DNA from: AP-15 sp963738185
GTDB lineage: Bacteria; Pseudomonadota; Alphaproteobacteria; ATCC43930; CGMCC-115725
Length of the DNA: 64,000 nt
Direction of reading: 5' to 3'
Assembly (NCBI GenBank): GCA_963738185.1
Contig: CAVTVA010000003.1
Span: 3,075,490-3,139,489, forward strand
Shown here: piece after piece, positions 15,924 to 25,053 of the stretch
Layout: every line of letters begins with the position of its first letter
Numbering within the stretch: position 1 is the stretch's first letter
Translations under genes and position numbers: made by a program
The notes under the pieces: generated by a model
Seen by the model: only the letters and a program-made list of their open reading frames with translations
The model's database searches: none
What the model was told of the DNA's origin: nothing

Positions 15924-16742
15924 TCAGTAATATACCGACCGCCCGGCCCCGCCGCTTGCCGCCACCAGTTCGCCGGAGACGGCCCAGGCCTTTTCCGAGG
16001 CCAGGAAGACCGCGACGAACGCGACCTCGGAAGCGTCCACCATGCGGCAGATGGCATTGCCTCGCGGCGAGTCCGGTGCGAAGTCCTGCCGCTCCGCGTC
16101 TTCGGGTGATACGCCCAGCTGCGTGGCTCGGGCAGCGATCAGGCTCGGCGTGCGCTCGGTGCGGGTCGTGCCGGGATGGATGCAATTGACCGTGATCCCA
16201 TGGCGGCCCAATTGGACTGCCAGCGTCCTTGTCATGTGCACCAACCCGGCATTGCGGGCGCCGCCGCTGAGATTACCGGCGTTGCGGGCGTTGCCGCCGC
16301 TGATGTTGATGATACGGCCCCAGCCCGCCGTCTTCATGAACGGGATGACGGCGCGGGAGCAGCGCAGCGCGCCGACGTATTTTACGTTGAAATCCTCTAT
16401 CAAATCCTCGTCAACGACGGTTTCGATCGGGCCGGTCGCGGTGACCGAGCCCCCGGGTGCCGACCCGCTGTTCACCAGGATGTGCAAGCCGCCCAATTGC
16501 TGCGCCGCCTCGGCGACCATGCGCTCCACCTGCTCCCTGCTGGTCACATCGGCCGCGAGGGGAACGATGCGCCGGTTCGTCTCGGCCGCCAGCTCCCGCG
16601 CCGTCGCCTCCAGATCCCCCTGGTTGCGCGCCACGATCGCCACATCAACCCCTTCGCGAGCTAATTCCCGCGCAATCGCTTTGCCGATGCCCCGACTGCC
16701 GCCAGTCACGATCGCATGCTTGCCGTGCAATCCAAGGTCCAT
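15924..16742 (-). CDS. SDR-fold protein lacking the catalytic Tyr-Lys pair
   Basis: 272 aa. The Rossmann features are normal: TGGSRGIG (13-20), a DV motif near 65, NSGSAPG in place of NNAG near 91, and ISGG around Ser148. Where classical SDRs have Y-x3-K before A-G, this protein reads SGGARNAG (159-166), so Tyr is Gly and Lys is Asn. The C-terminus ASEKAWAVSGELVAASGG is standard. It may be a non-catalytic or altered-chemistry SDR; a subgroup with R-N-A-G at this site exists in my recollection. Neighbours are mobile remnants on both sides. Confidence 0.78.
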   Translation of the reverse strand: MDLGLHGKHAIVTGGSRGIGKAIARELAREGVDVAIVARNQGDLEATARELAAETNRRIVPLAADVTSREQVERMVAEAAQQLGGLHILVNSGSAPGGSVTATGPIETVVDEDLIEDFNVKYVGALRCSRAVIPFMKTAGWGRIINISGGNARNAGNLSGGARNAGLVHMTRTLAVQLGRHGITVNCIHPGTTRTERTPSLIAARATQLGVSPEDAERQDFAPDSPRGNAICRMVDASEVAFVAVFLASEKAWAVSGELVAASGGAGRSVYY

Positions 16743-16993
16743 GGCACTTTCTCCCGTTGGCGACGTGACTGCGCTTCTATCGCTTCACTGCTCATTGTTC
16801 TCTCTGAGGGTACCTGGCGCAAGGGCGTTGCCGGACCCGGGACGAATAGGGATTGTGCCGACATGCTTCCGGCAGAGGCGTCGCCGCAGGTGTGATGCCG
16901 TGTCAAGGCATCGGGGGCATCCGGAATGCCGAACAGCAACCTGCGTTCTTCATCCGTCAGCAGCAGTCGGCGCGCCCTCGAAATCCTCTCTCT

Positions 16994-17037
16994 TGTCCTG
17001 GAAAGGGCCATCAGGTGTCCTGGAAAGGCCCATCAGG
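16994..17037. repeat. Two-copy tandem repeat, ~22 bp
   Basis: TGTCCTGGAAAGGGCCATCAGG is repeated directly once with one mismatch. Only two copies exist. No function is evident; the surrounding 16743-17099 stretch has no recognisable gene. Confidence 0.5.
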
Positions 17038-17099
17038 ATTGTGGACATCGCAGGTGTATTGGACGTATTTTGTTGACGGAAATACCAGGATCTAAAGAC

Positions 17100-17240
17100 C
17101 ATCCCCGCGGCGCGTCCACATTGACCTCGTGGCAGACGGTCGATCGTCCGAGCCCGAGCTATTTTGCAGCCGCGGTCGGTGACACACCTGCTTTCACCAG
17201 GCTGAGTGCAGCGGCGATCTTGTCGGCGAATGTTGCCAAC
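17100..17240 (-). pseudogene. Serine recombinase (resolvase) C-terminal HTH tail
   Basis: The minus strand reads FADKIAAALSLVKAGVSPTA, A-A-K, an in-frame TAG where Gln is expected, then LGLGRSTVCHEV. This is the C-terminal helix-turn-helix of a resolvase/invertase. No catalytic domain is present in the window. It ends about 30 bp before the start of the hydroxyacid dehydrogenase gene, at the boundary between debris and intact metabolic genes. Confidence 0.6.
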
Positions 17241-17271
17241 CCAACTCTCTGGACCTCCTGAGGTGAACCCG

Positions 17272-18267
17272 ATGGCCGTTACCACTACCCAAACCAACCG
17301 CAAGAAACTGCTGCTGCCGACGACCCTGGCCAAGGCTGGGTGGGCGATTGTCGAGGCGCGCGAGGATGTCGAGGGCGTGCCCTATCAGACAACGGCGCCC
17401 AAGGCTGAATTGCACAAGCTGCTCGAGGACGTCGCCGGGGTCGCCTTGTCGGTGACGCCGTTCAGCGATCCCGAGCTCGACGCCGGCCCCGGGCTCGAAG
17501 TCGTGGCCCGCATCGGCGTCGGCTATGACGCGGTCGATGTGCCGGCGCTGAGCCGGCGCCGCATCCCGCTGATGATCGCCGGCACCGCCAATTCGGTCAG
17601 CGTCGCCGAGGCCGGCGTGTACCTGCTGATGAACCTCGCCCGAAAGGGTGCCGCAATGGACCGGATGGTCAAGGAAGGCCGCTGGCACGACCGCTACAAT
17701 GAGATGCCGGCCGACCTCTACGGCAAGACCGTGCTGATCGTCGGCTTTGGCAAGATCGGCACGCGCTCGGCCAAGCGGTTTGCCGCGATGGAGATGAACG
17801 TGCTGGTCTACGACCCCTACCTCTATTCCGAGACGATCCGGGGCATGGGCTACGAGCCGGTTGGCGATCTCGACGAGGGTGTGGCGCGCGCCGATTTCAT
17901 CACGATCCACTGCCCAAAGACACCCGAGACGGTCGGCTTGTTCGACGCCGCAAGGCTGGCGCGGATGAAGCGCAGCGCGTTTATCGTCAACACCGCGCGC
18001 GGCGGCATCATCGACGAAACCGCGCTCTATGACGTGCTGAACGCGAACCGGATCGCCGGCGCGGCGCTCGACGTCTTTGTCGAGGAGCCCACCCCCAAGG
18101 ATAACCCGCTCTTAACCCTCAAAAATTTTGTCGCCGCCCCGCACGTCGCCGGGGTCACCCGCGAGGCGGTCGATCGCATGGCGGTCACCACCGTGCACAA
18201 CCTCTTGAGCGTGCTCGACGGCAAGCCCAACCGGGAAAACGTCGTCAACCGCGAAGTGCTGGGCTGA
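17272..18267 (+). CDS. D-isomer 2-hydroxyacid dehydrogenase (SerA-like)
   Basis: 331 aa; the ATG at 17272 follows GAGGTGA. It has an NAD-binding GFGKIG turn (158-163) with acidic Asp181 at the end of the second strand. The catalytic triad is Arg243 (in NTARGG), Glu272 (VEEP) and His291 (APHVAG). The length fits single-domain D-3-phosphoglycerate-dehydrogenase-like enzymes without an ACT domain. The substrate could be 3-phosphoglycerate, glyoxylate or another 2-keto acid. A Sir2 gene and an SDR follow on the same strand. Confidence 0.85.
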   Translation: MAVTTTQTNRKKLLLPTTLAKAGWAIVEAREDVEGVPYQTTAPKAELHKLLEDVAGVALSVTPFSDPELDAGPGLEVVARIGVGYDAVDVPALSRRRIPLMIAGTANSVSVAEAGVYLLMNLARKGAAMDRMVKEGRWHDRYNEMPADLYGKTVLIVGFGKIGTRSAKRFAAMEMNVLVYDPYLYSETIRGMGYEPVGDLDEGVARADFITIHCPKTPETVGLFDAARLARMKRSAFIVNTARGGIIDETALYDVLNANRIAGAALDVFVEEPTPKDNPLLTLKNFVAAPHVAGVTREAVDRMAVTTVHNLLSVLDGKPNRENVVNREVLG

Positions 18268-18413
18268 ACGCCGCCGCGGAAGGCGAACGCATTTTAGCGG
18301 TTATCGACAGGGCGTGATGCTCGCCTCAGCCGGCACGCGATCATCGATGACCGGCGAGCGCAAGCCGACGCGCGGCGCTTGGCAGATCGCCGGCGTTTTG
18401 CGACCATTCCCTC

Positions 18414-19170
18414 ATGTCTGACGATCACGATCTCACCCACCTCGCCAAGCTGATCGGGAAGGCGCACCGCGCCGTCGTCTTTACCGGCGCCGGCATCAGC
18501 ACCGAGTTCGGGGATTCCGGATTTCCGCAGCCCGGGCGGCATTTGGACCCAGATGGCGCCGATCGACTTCGCCGATTTTCTCGCTTCCGAGGAGGCGCGG
18601 CGCGAGACGTGGCGCCGCCGCTTTGCGATGGAGGAAACCTTTCGCGCGGCCGGCCCAAACCGCGGGCATCGCGCGGTCGCCGCACTGGTCCACCGTGGCG
18701 CCGCTGCGGGGGTGATCACCCAAAACATCGATGGGCTGCACCAGGCCTCAGGCATCGCCGAGGATCGCATTGTCGAGCTGCACGGCAATACGACCTACGC
18801 GCACTGCCTCGATTGCGAGCGGCGCTACGAGCTCTCGGCCCTGCACGTCGCCTTCGAGCGGGACGGCGCCGCCCCGCTGTGCGAGGCCTGCGGCGGCTTT
18901 GTCAAAACCGCGACGATCTCGTTCGGCCAGGCGATGCCGGCCGCGGCGATGCGGCGCGCGCACAGCCTGACCCTCGCCGCCGATCTGTTCATCGTCGCCG
19001 GCTCCTCGCTCGTCGTCTACCCGGCTGCCGGGTTTCCCGAGCTCGCCAAGCGCAATGGGGCGAGGCTGGTTATCGTCAACCGCGAGCCGACCGGGCTCGA
19101 CGGCATTGCCGATCTTGTGCTCAACCGGGCGATCGGCGAAACCCTGGGCGCTGCGGTCGGCGTCGAATGA
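18414..19170 (+). CDS. Sir2-family NAD-dependent deacylase (one frameshift)
   Basis: It starts at ATG 18414 and reads AVVFTGAGISTE, then loses frame. An extra T near 18507 turns the expected E-S-G-I-P-D-F-R-S into another frame. The remaining protein is in the second frame from about 18510: MAPIDFADFLASEE, GVITQNIDGLHQASG, catalytic His in VELHGNT, the zinc pairs CLDC and CEAC, FGQAMP and IVAGSSLVVYPAAG. It removes acyl groups from lysines using NAD. All sirtuin motifs survive, so sequencing error is more likely than true loss. Confidence 0.8.
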
Positions 19171-19192
19171 CGCGAACGAGAGAGGACAGGCG

Positions 19193-19945
19193 ATGAGGCT
19201 CGAAGGCAAGGTCGCGCTGATCACCGGCGCCGCGTCCGGAATGGGCGCCAGCATGGCCCGCATCTTCGGCGGCGAGGGCGGCAAGATCGTGGTCGCCGAC
19301 CTGCTCGAAGACGACGGCCGGCGGGTTGCCGCCGAGATCGTCGCGGCGAACGGCGCTGCGGTGTTCCACCGGCTCGACGTGTCGAGCGAGACCGAATGGA
19401 AAGCGGCGATCGAGGCGACCCTCGCCGCGTACGGGCGGCTTGACATCCTGGTCAACGACGCGGGATTGAGCGGCAGCGCGGTCGAGGATTTGTTTGACAC
19501 GGCGGCCTGGGACCAGCTGATGGCGGTCAACGCCCGCGGCGTCTTTCTCGGCATGAAATTCGCAATCCCGATCATGAAGGCGCAGGGCGGCGGCTCGATC
19601 GTCAACATCTCGTCGATTTCGGGGATCACCGGCCAGCACGGCGTTCATGTCGCCTACAATGCGTCGAAGGGCGCTGTGCGCACCTTGACCAAGGCCGCGG
19701 CAGTGCAGCACGGCGCCGACAACATCCGGGTCAATTCGGTGCATCCCGGGCTGATGCCGCCGATGCGCTCCTCGGGGCGCACCGCCGACCCCGAGGTGCG
19801 CGCCAAGATGCTGCGCCAGGTGCCGATGGGCCGAGCCGGCCGCGCCGAGGAAGTCGCCAACGCCGTGCTGTTTCTCGCCTCGGACGAGGCCTCCTACATC
19901 ACCGGCGCCGAGCTTTGCGTCGATGGCGGCTATCTCGCCACCTAG
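19193..19945 (+). CDS. SDR-family oxidoreductase (cyclopentanol-dehydrogenase-like)
   Basis: 250 aa; AGAGGAC precedes the ATG at 19193, 23 bp after the sir2 stop. It is a classical SDR: TGAASGMG (11-18), NDAG in place of NNAG, ISSISG with the catalytic Ser, Y-N-A-S-K near 156-160, and PMGRAGRAEEVANAVLFLAS near the end. The HPGLMPP region after the active site is typical of alcohol-forming members. The substrate is unknown. Confidence 0.85.
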   Translation: MRLEGKVALITGAASGMGASMARIFGGEGGKIVVADLLEDDGRRVAAEIVAANGAAVFHRLDVSSETEWKAAIEATLAAYGRLDILVNDAGLSGSAVEDLFDTAAWDQLMAVNARGVFLGMKFAIPIMKAQGGGSIVNISSISGITGQHGVHVAYNASKGAVRTLTKAAAVQHGADNIRVNSVHPGLMPPMRSSGRTADPEVRAKMLRQVPMGRAGRAEEVANAVLFLASDEASYITGAELCVDGGYLAT

Positions 19946-20114
19946 TCCTTTCACCAGCCAGGCGCGCCGGCAAGCGGCGGCTTTGCCCTCTTGCACCCCG
20001 CTGCCGAGGCGGTTGCATTCTGCGCCTTGCGTCAGCATCATGACGGCTATAATCGCTCGGCATGGGTGGATGGGCGGGTCAGCGCGCGATGCGGACGGGA
20101 TCGTGTCGAATATT

Positions 20115-20927
20115 ATGAGCGGCCGTGCGGCGGTGGCGGATGGCGAGGCGGCGCTCGCGGTGTCCGGGGTCTCAAAGCATTTTGGCGGGGTGCGCGCGGT
20201 CGAGGACATCTCGCTCACGGTGCGCCGCGGCGGGCTCACTTCGGTCATCGGGCCGAACGGCGCCGGCAAGACCTCGCTGCTCAACATCATCAGCGGCTTT
20301 TATCGGCCGGATACCGGCTCGATCCGGTTCGAGGGCCGCGATGTAACCGGGACCCGCCCATCGGGCATTGCCGCGCTCGGCATCGCCCGCACCTTTCAGA
20401 ACATCGCGCTGTTCAGCGGCATGACCGTGCTCGACAACATCATGCTCGGCCGCCACGTGCGGATGCGCGCCGGGGTGCTGTCGTCCTTTCTTTATTGGGG
20501 GTTGGCGCAGCGCGAGGAGGTCAGGCACCGCGCCCGGGTCGAGGAGCTGATCGAGCTGCTCGAGCTCGAGGATCTGCGCAAGCAGCCGACCAGCGGTCTT
20601 TCCTATGGCCTGCGAAAGCGCGTCGAGCTCGGCCGCGCGCTGGCGCTCGACCCCAAGCTGCTGCTGCTCGACGAGCCGATGGGCGGGATGAACCAGGAAG
20701 AAAAGGAGGACATGGCGCGCTTTATTCTCGAAGTGAACCGGGAATGGGGCACGACCATCATCCTGATCGAGCACGATATGGCGGTGGTGATGGACATTTC
20801 CGAGCGGGTCGCCGTGCTCGACCATGGCCGCAAGATCGCCGACGGCACGCCTTCCGAGATTCAGCGCCATCCGGAGGTGATCCGCGCCTATCTGGGCGTC
20901 GGCGTGCGCCAGGAAGCGGCGGAATGA
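20115..20927 (+). CDS. livG: Branched-chain amino acid-type ABC transporter ATPase
   Basis: 270 aa. Walker A GPNGAGKTS is at 46-54, LFSGMTVLDNIMLGRH follows the Q-loop, LSYGLRKRVELGRAL is a LivG-type signature (LSYG for LSGG), and LLLLDEP is Walker B. It energises uptake through LivH/LivM. The start at 20115 is chosen for domain length; an in-frame GTG lies 12 bp upstream. Its stop overlaps the acyl-CoA synthetase start (ATGA), so the two are translationally coupled. Confidence 0.87.
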   Translation: MSGRAAVADGEAALAVSGVSKHFGGVRAVEDISLTVRRGGLTSVIGPNGAGKTSLLNIISGFYRPDTGSIRFEGRDVTGTRPSGIAALGIARTFQNIALFSGMTVLDNIMLGRHVRMRAGVLSSFLYWGLAQREEVRHRARVEELIELLELEDLRKQPTSGLSYGLRKRVELGRALALDPKLLLLDEPMGGMNQEEKEDMARFILEVNREWGTTIILIEHDMAVVMDISERVAVLDHGRKIADGTPSEIQRHPEVIRAYLGVGVRQEAAE

Positions 20928-22876
20928 CCGCCGACCCGGCCCTGCCCGCGCCGACAACCCTGCCACGGCTGTTGCGCCGCAACGCCGCGACCATGGCCCA
21001 CCGTCCGGCGATCCGCGAAAAGAGCCGGGGCATCTGGCAGACCCACAGCTGGGTCGAATACGCACGCGAGGTGGGCGATTTCGCGCTTGGCCTGGCAGCG
21101 CACGGCTTTCGCCGCGGCGACAAGCTGGCGGTGATCGGCGACAACCGTCCGCGGCTCTATTGGGCGCAGCTCGCGGCGCAGTGCCTCGGCGGCGTCGCGG
21201 TGGCGATGTACCAGGATGCAATTGCGACCGAGATGGCGTTTGTGCTGGACCACGCCGAGATCCGGGTGGTCGTCGCCGAGGACCAGGAGCAGGTCGACAA
21301 GATCCTGTCGCTGCGGGCGCGGCTGCCACATCTCGACCTGGTCGTCTACGACGACCCGCGCGGCATGCGGCACTACCCGACGCCGGCGCTCGAACCATTC
21401 GAGCGGGTACAGGCAGCCGGCCGCGAGTTCGGCCTCGGCCACCCGGGCTATGTCGATCGGGAGATCGACCGGGGCACGCCCGAGGATATGGCGCTCCTGA
21501 CCTACACCTCGGGGACCACCGGCCACCCCAAAGGGGTAATGCTGTCGCACGGCAACCTGTTGGCCGCGGCCGAGGGGTTTGTCGCCGCCGAGGATGTCCG
21601 GCCGACCAACTCGATCCTGTCGTATCTGCCGATGGCGTGGATCGGCGAGTCGCTGTTTTCTCTGGTGCTGACCCTGCTGGTCGGCTTCACCTGCAACTGC
21701 CCGGAGCGCCCGGACACGGTGCGGCGCGACCTGCGCGAGCTCGGGCCCACGGTGGCATTGGCGCCGCCGCGCATCTGGGAGAACGTGCTGGCCCAGCTGC
21801 GCGTGCAGGCCGCCGACGCGACCCCGCTCAAGCGCCGGACGTTCGAGGCCTTCCGCCGCCTCGCCGAGCGGGTCGAGCTTGCCCGCGGCGCCGGGGGAAA
21901 GGCGTCGTTGCCCCAGCGCCTCGGCCTGGCGCTTGGCGAGGCGCTGGTCTACGGCCCGGTGCGCGACCAGCTCGGCCTGCGCCGTGCCCGCTGGGTCTAT
22001 ACCGGCGGTGCGCCGCTCGGCCCCGACGCCTATCGCTTCTTTCGGTCCTTCGGGATCAATTTGAAGCAGGTCTGGGGCTCGACCGAGCTGTCCGGGCTCG
22101 CCTCCCTGCAGCGCGACGGCGAGGCCGATCCGGACACGGTCGGCCCGGCCATCCCCGGCACCGAGATCCGCGTCGCCGAGAGTGGCGAGGTGCTGGTCCG
22201 CTCCGGCGCCGTGTTCCGAGGCTATTACAAGCAACCCGAGGCGACCGCCGAGACGGTCGATCCCGAGGGCTGGTTCCGCACCGGCGATTGCGGGTTTATC
22301 GATGCGCGCGGCCATCTTGTCGTGATCGACCGGGCCAGGGATGTCGGCAAGCTCGCCGACGGGACGCCGTTTGCTCCGCAATTCATCGAGAACAAGCTCA
22401 AATTCAGCCCCTACATCGCCGAGGCGGTGGCTTATGGCGACCAGCGGCCGTTTGTCGCGGCGATGATCGCGATCGATCTCGGCACGGTCGGCAATTGGGC
22501 CGAGCGGCACAACCTGGCCTATACCTCGTTTCAGGATCTGAGCGCCAAGCCCGAGGTGCGCCGGCTGATCGGCGAGGAGATCGCGCGCTGCAATGCCGGC
22601 CTGCCGGCGGCCGCGCGCATCCGCCGTTTTTTGCTGCTCAACAAGGAATTCGACGCCGACGACAACGAGATCACCCGCACCCGCAAGGTGCGCCGCCGCT
22701 TTATCGCTGAAAAATACGCCGCGGTGGTCGAGGCGTTTTATGGCGGCGGCGACGCGGTCGAGCTGATCACCGAGATCAACTATGAGGACGGGCGCAAGGC
22801 CGCGCTCGAAGCCAGGATGGCGATCGACACCGTCGCCGGAGCCGCCGAGCCGGCGGCCGAGCCCGCCTTCGCCTAA
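20924..22876 (+). CDS. Long-chain-type acyl-CoA synthetase (AMP-forming)
   Basis: 650 aa. The AMP-binding P-loop YTSGTTGHPKG is at 194-204, VWGSTELSG is the adenylate-binding motif, and GWFRTGDCG and DRARDVGK give the hinge region. The C-terminal Lys region is ARIRRFLLLNKEFDADDNEI. It ligates a carboxylic acid to CoA. Its place between livG and livH is a common arrangement in proteobacteria, where the transporter probably imports an aromatic or fatty acid that is activated on entry. Confidence 0.87.
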   Translation: MTADPALPAPTTLPRLLRRNAATMAHRPAIREKSRGIWQTHSWVEYAREVGDFALGLAAHGFRRGDKLAVIGDNRPRLYWAQLAAQCLGGVAVAMYQDAIATEMAFVLDHAEIRVVVAEDQEQVDKILSLRARLPHLDLVVYDDPRGMRHYPTPALEPFERVQAAGREFGLGHPGYVDREIDRGTPEDMALLTYTSGTTGHPKGVMLSHGNLLAAAEGFVAAEDVRPTNSILSYLPMAWIGESLFSLVLTLLVGFTCNCPERPDTVRRDLRELGPTVALAPPRIWENVLAQLRVQAADATPLKRRTFEAFRRLAERVELARGAGGKASLPQRLGLALGEALVYGPVRDQLGLRRARWVYTGGAPLGPDAYRFFRSFGINLKQVWGSTELSGLASLQRDGEADPDTVGPAIPGTEIRVAESGEVLVRSGAVFRGYYKQPEATAETVDPEGWFRTGDCGFIDARGHLVVIDRARDVGKLADGTPFAPQFIENKLKFSPYIAEAVAYGDQRPFVAAMIAIDLGTVGNWAERHNLAYTSFQDLSAKPEVRRLIGEEIARCNAGLPAAARIRRFLLLNKEFDADDNEITRTRKVRRRFIAEKYAAVVEAFYGGGDAVELITEINYEDGRKAALEARMAIDTVAGAAEPAAEPAFA

Positions 22877-23239
22877 AGGCATTACGCGAAGTGAATCGCG
22901 AAAGATCGGCGTGTCGACCGTCATTCCTACGAAGGGAAGGGTGCACGACCCAAGGTTGCGCCGGTTGCCGCCACGCGGCTCAGCGTGGGGTTGACCGGGG
23001 ACACTCTCTCGTCGCTTTGCCCGGACTTGTTCCGGGCATCCACGTCTTTGCTCGTCGCATGAAAAGGCGTGGATGGCCGGGTCGACCCGCGGGTCGAGCC
23101 CGCGGGCTAAAGGCCGACCGGCCAAAGCGAAAGTGTCGGGCTGATAACCCGATGTTTGCCGCCACGTCGGCACTCGCGGAGCTGACGAGCGACACTTTAG
23201 TCGTCCGTGCAGCATTTCTTGTCACGTTCTGAATTTCGA
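22877..23239. repeat. Palindromic repeat-bearing intergenic region
   Basis: This 360-base gap between the acyl-CoA synthetase and livH contains an imperfect long inverted repeat. GGGCATCCACGTCTT (near 23034-23048) can pair with AAGGCGTGGATGGCC (near 23061-23075), extended by CCCGGACTTG/GGGTCGACCC-like arms. It resembles dispersed palindromic elements common in alphaproteobacteria. No gene is seen. Confidence 0.45.
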
Positions 23240-24138
23240 ATGTCCGCGATCGATTGGCCGTTCACTCTGGTCCTGGTGGTCAACGGGATCATGATCGGCT
23301 GATGTACTCGCTGATCGCGCTCGGCTTTGTGCTGATCTACAAGGCGACCGACGCGATCAACTTCGCCCAGGGCGAGTTCGTCATGTTCGCCGCCTTTATC
23401 GCCGCCGGGGCGGGCGCTCTCGCCGGGCTGCCGTTCTGGCTGTCGGCGCTGCTTGCGGTCCTCGGTATGGTGGTGCTCGGCTTTGCGATCGAGCGCGTCG
23501 TGCTGCGGCCGATGATCGGCCGGCCGGTCATCGCGGTGATCATGGCGACGATCGGATTGGCCGCGGTGCTGCGGGGGACCGCGGTGCTGGCGTTTGGCGC
23601 CGGGACCCGGGCGATCACCATTCCGGTCGGCGATATGCCGATTTCCCTCGGCTTTGTCAGCGTGCCGCCAGTGCAGCTGGTCGGCGCGGTGGTCAGCCTC
23701 GTTTTTCTCGCCGGCTTCACCTGGCTGTTTCTAAAGAGCCGGGTCGGAGTGGCGATGCGCGCGGTCGCCGACGGCCAGCAGGCGGCGATGGCGATGGGGA
23801 TCAACGTGCAGCGCTATTTCGCGCTCGCCTGGGCGATGGCTGGGGTGGTCTCTGCGTTGGGGGGCATCGTGTGGGGGGCGATGCTCGGCGTCGACAACCA
23901 ATTGGCGCTGGTCGGGCTCAAGGTGTTCCCGGTGATGATCCTCGGCGGCCTCAATTCAATTCTCGGCGCGGTGGTCGGCGGGCTGATCGTTGGCGTCGTC
24001 GAGAACCTGGCGGCCGGCTATCTCGACCCCTACGTCGGCGGCGGCACCAAGGATTTCGTCCCCTATGTGCTGATGATCATCGTGCTGATGATCCGCCCCG
24101 AAGGCATCTTCGGCCGGCGCCGGATCGAGCGCGTGTAG
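23240..24138 (+). CDS. livH: Branched-chain ABC transporter permease (one frameshift)
   Basis: The normal LivH N-terminus (MSAIDWPFTLVLVVNGIMIG) is encoded from ATG 23240 but meets TGA. A missing C near 23300 in GGC(C)TGATG explains it, and the rest continues from 23302 as MYSLIALGFVLIYKATDAIN, with FAQGEFVMFAAF and later GGLNSILGAVVGGLIVGVVE. About eight membrane segments are visible. It forms the translocation channel with LivM. Single-base error or a recent pseudogene; an internal ATG at 23302 would give a protein lacking the first helix. Confidence 0.82.
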
Positions 24139-24146
24139 GGCTTCGG

Positions 24147-24902
24147 CTATCGCAGCTCCGCCCGGTCGCTGGCAGAGATGAACCAGAAATCGCCGTCGTG
24201 CGGGCTTGCGACCGGGTTGAGCTCCCCGCTCGGCATCAGCTCAAAGGCCGCGTAGCCGAGCCTGTCCATAAAAGCAAAGGCGTCGCCGAGCCGGTCGCCG
24301 GCGCGGGCCAGATGAGCCTCCGACAGCTCGATCAGCAATACCGGCCGAAACCGGCGCAAGGTCTCCTCCGCGCCGCGCAGCAGGGCGAGCTCCCAACCCT
24401 CGATGTCGGCTTTGATAAAATCCACACGGTTGAGCGCGAGCGCCGCGGCGACCGCGTCGATTGTCGTCAGCGCCACCAGCTCCGTGGCGACCATAGGCCA
24501 TCGATCCGCCGCCGTCCCCAGATGGGATAGGCCAAACCCGTAGCTGCCGCGGTGCTTGAGCGGAATGTTCAGATGGGCGAGCCCGTCCGCGGCGCCGAGC
24601 GCCACAGGCACGATCTCCACATTGCCGAGGCGGTGCAGCCAGACCACCGATCGCAGGATCGAGCGGGCGTAGCTGCCGGGCTCGAAGGCATAGACCCGGC
24701 CCGCCGGCACGGCGCGAGCGAACAGCTTGGTGAATTGCCCGGCATGCGCGCCGATATCGAGCACCACCGCCTCTGCCGGCACCAGCCGGGCGATCGTCGG
24801 CGCCAATGCCCGATGGTGCTGCTGCGTTGCGGCCTTGAACAGATGAGCGACAAAGCTGCCCGACAGCCGCCAGCGGTAGGGGCGGGTGCGCACCAGCTTC
24901 AT
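24147..24902 (-). CDS. FkbM-family methyltransferase
   Basis: 251 aa. AEAVVLDIGAHAGQFTKLFA (about 43-62) is the SAM-binding motif I with D-x-G-A-H, VYAFEPGS is motif II, and VDFIKADIEGWELALLRGAE is the FkbM hallmark motif. Members O-methylate sugars, lipids or peptides. It lies between the two halves of the liv system and is probably unrelated to transport. Confidence 0.82.
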   Translation of the reverse strand: MKLVRTRPYRWRLSGSFVAHLFKAATQQHHRALAPTIARLVPAEAVVLDIGAHAGQFTKLFARAVPAGRVYAFEPGSYARSILRSVVWLHRLGNVEIVPVALGAADGLAHLNIPLKHRGSYGFGLSHLGTAADRWPMVATELVALTTIDAVAAALALNRVDFIKADIEGWELALLRGAEETLRRFRPVLLIELSEAHLARAGDRLGDAFAFMDRLGYAAFELMPSGELNPVASPHDGDFWFISASDRAELR

Positions 24903-25053
24903 GCGGCCTGGTCAACCGAGACCGACAAGCTTCCTCCATCGCGCGTCTGGTTTGCAGGGCAGCTCGTGCGACACCGCACGGCGCTTGCCAGCCGGGTCCG
25001 CACCGCTATAGTCCTCGCCGCCAGCCGGATCAAACGCCTTGCCGGAAACGCCG

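Noticed and set aside
16994..17037. CRISPR array
   Set aside because: Only two adjacent copies with no spacers; a simple tandem duplication.
20888..23215. 775-codon open frame on the minus strand
   Set aside because: Antisense to the acyl-CoA synthetase; composition is that of a shadow frame, with no domain.
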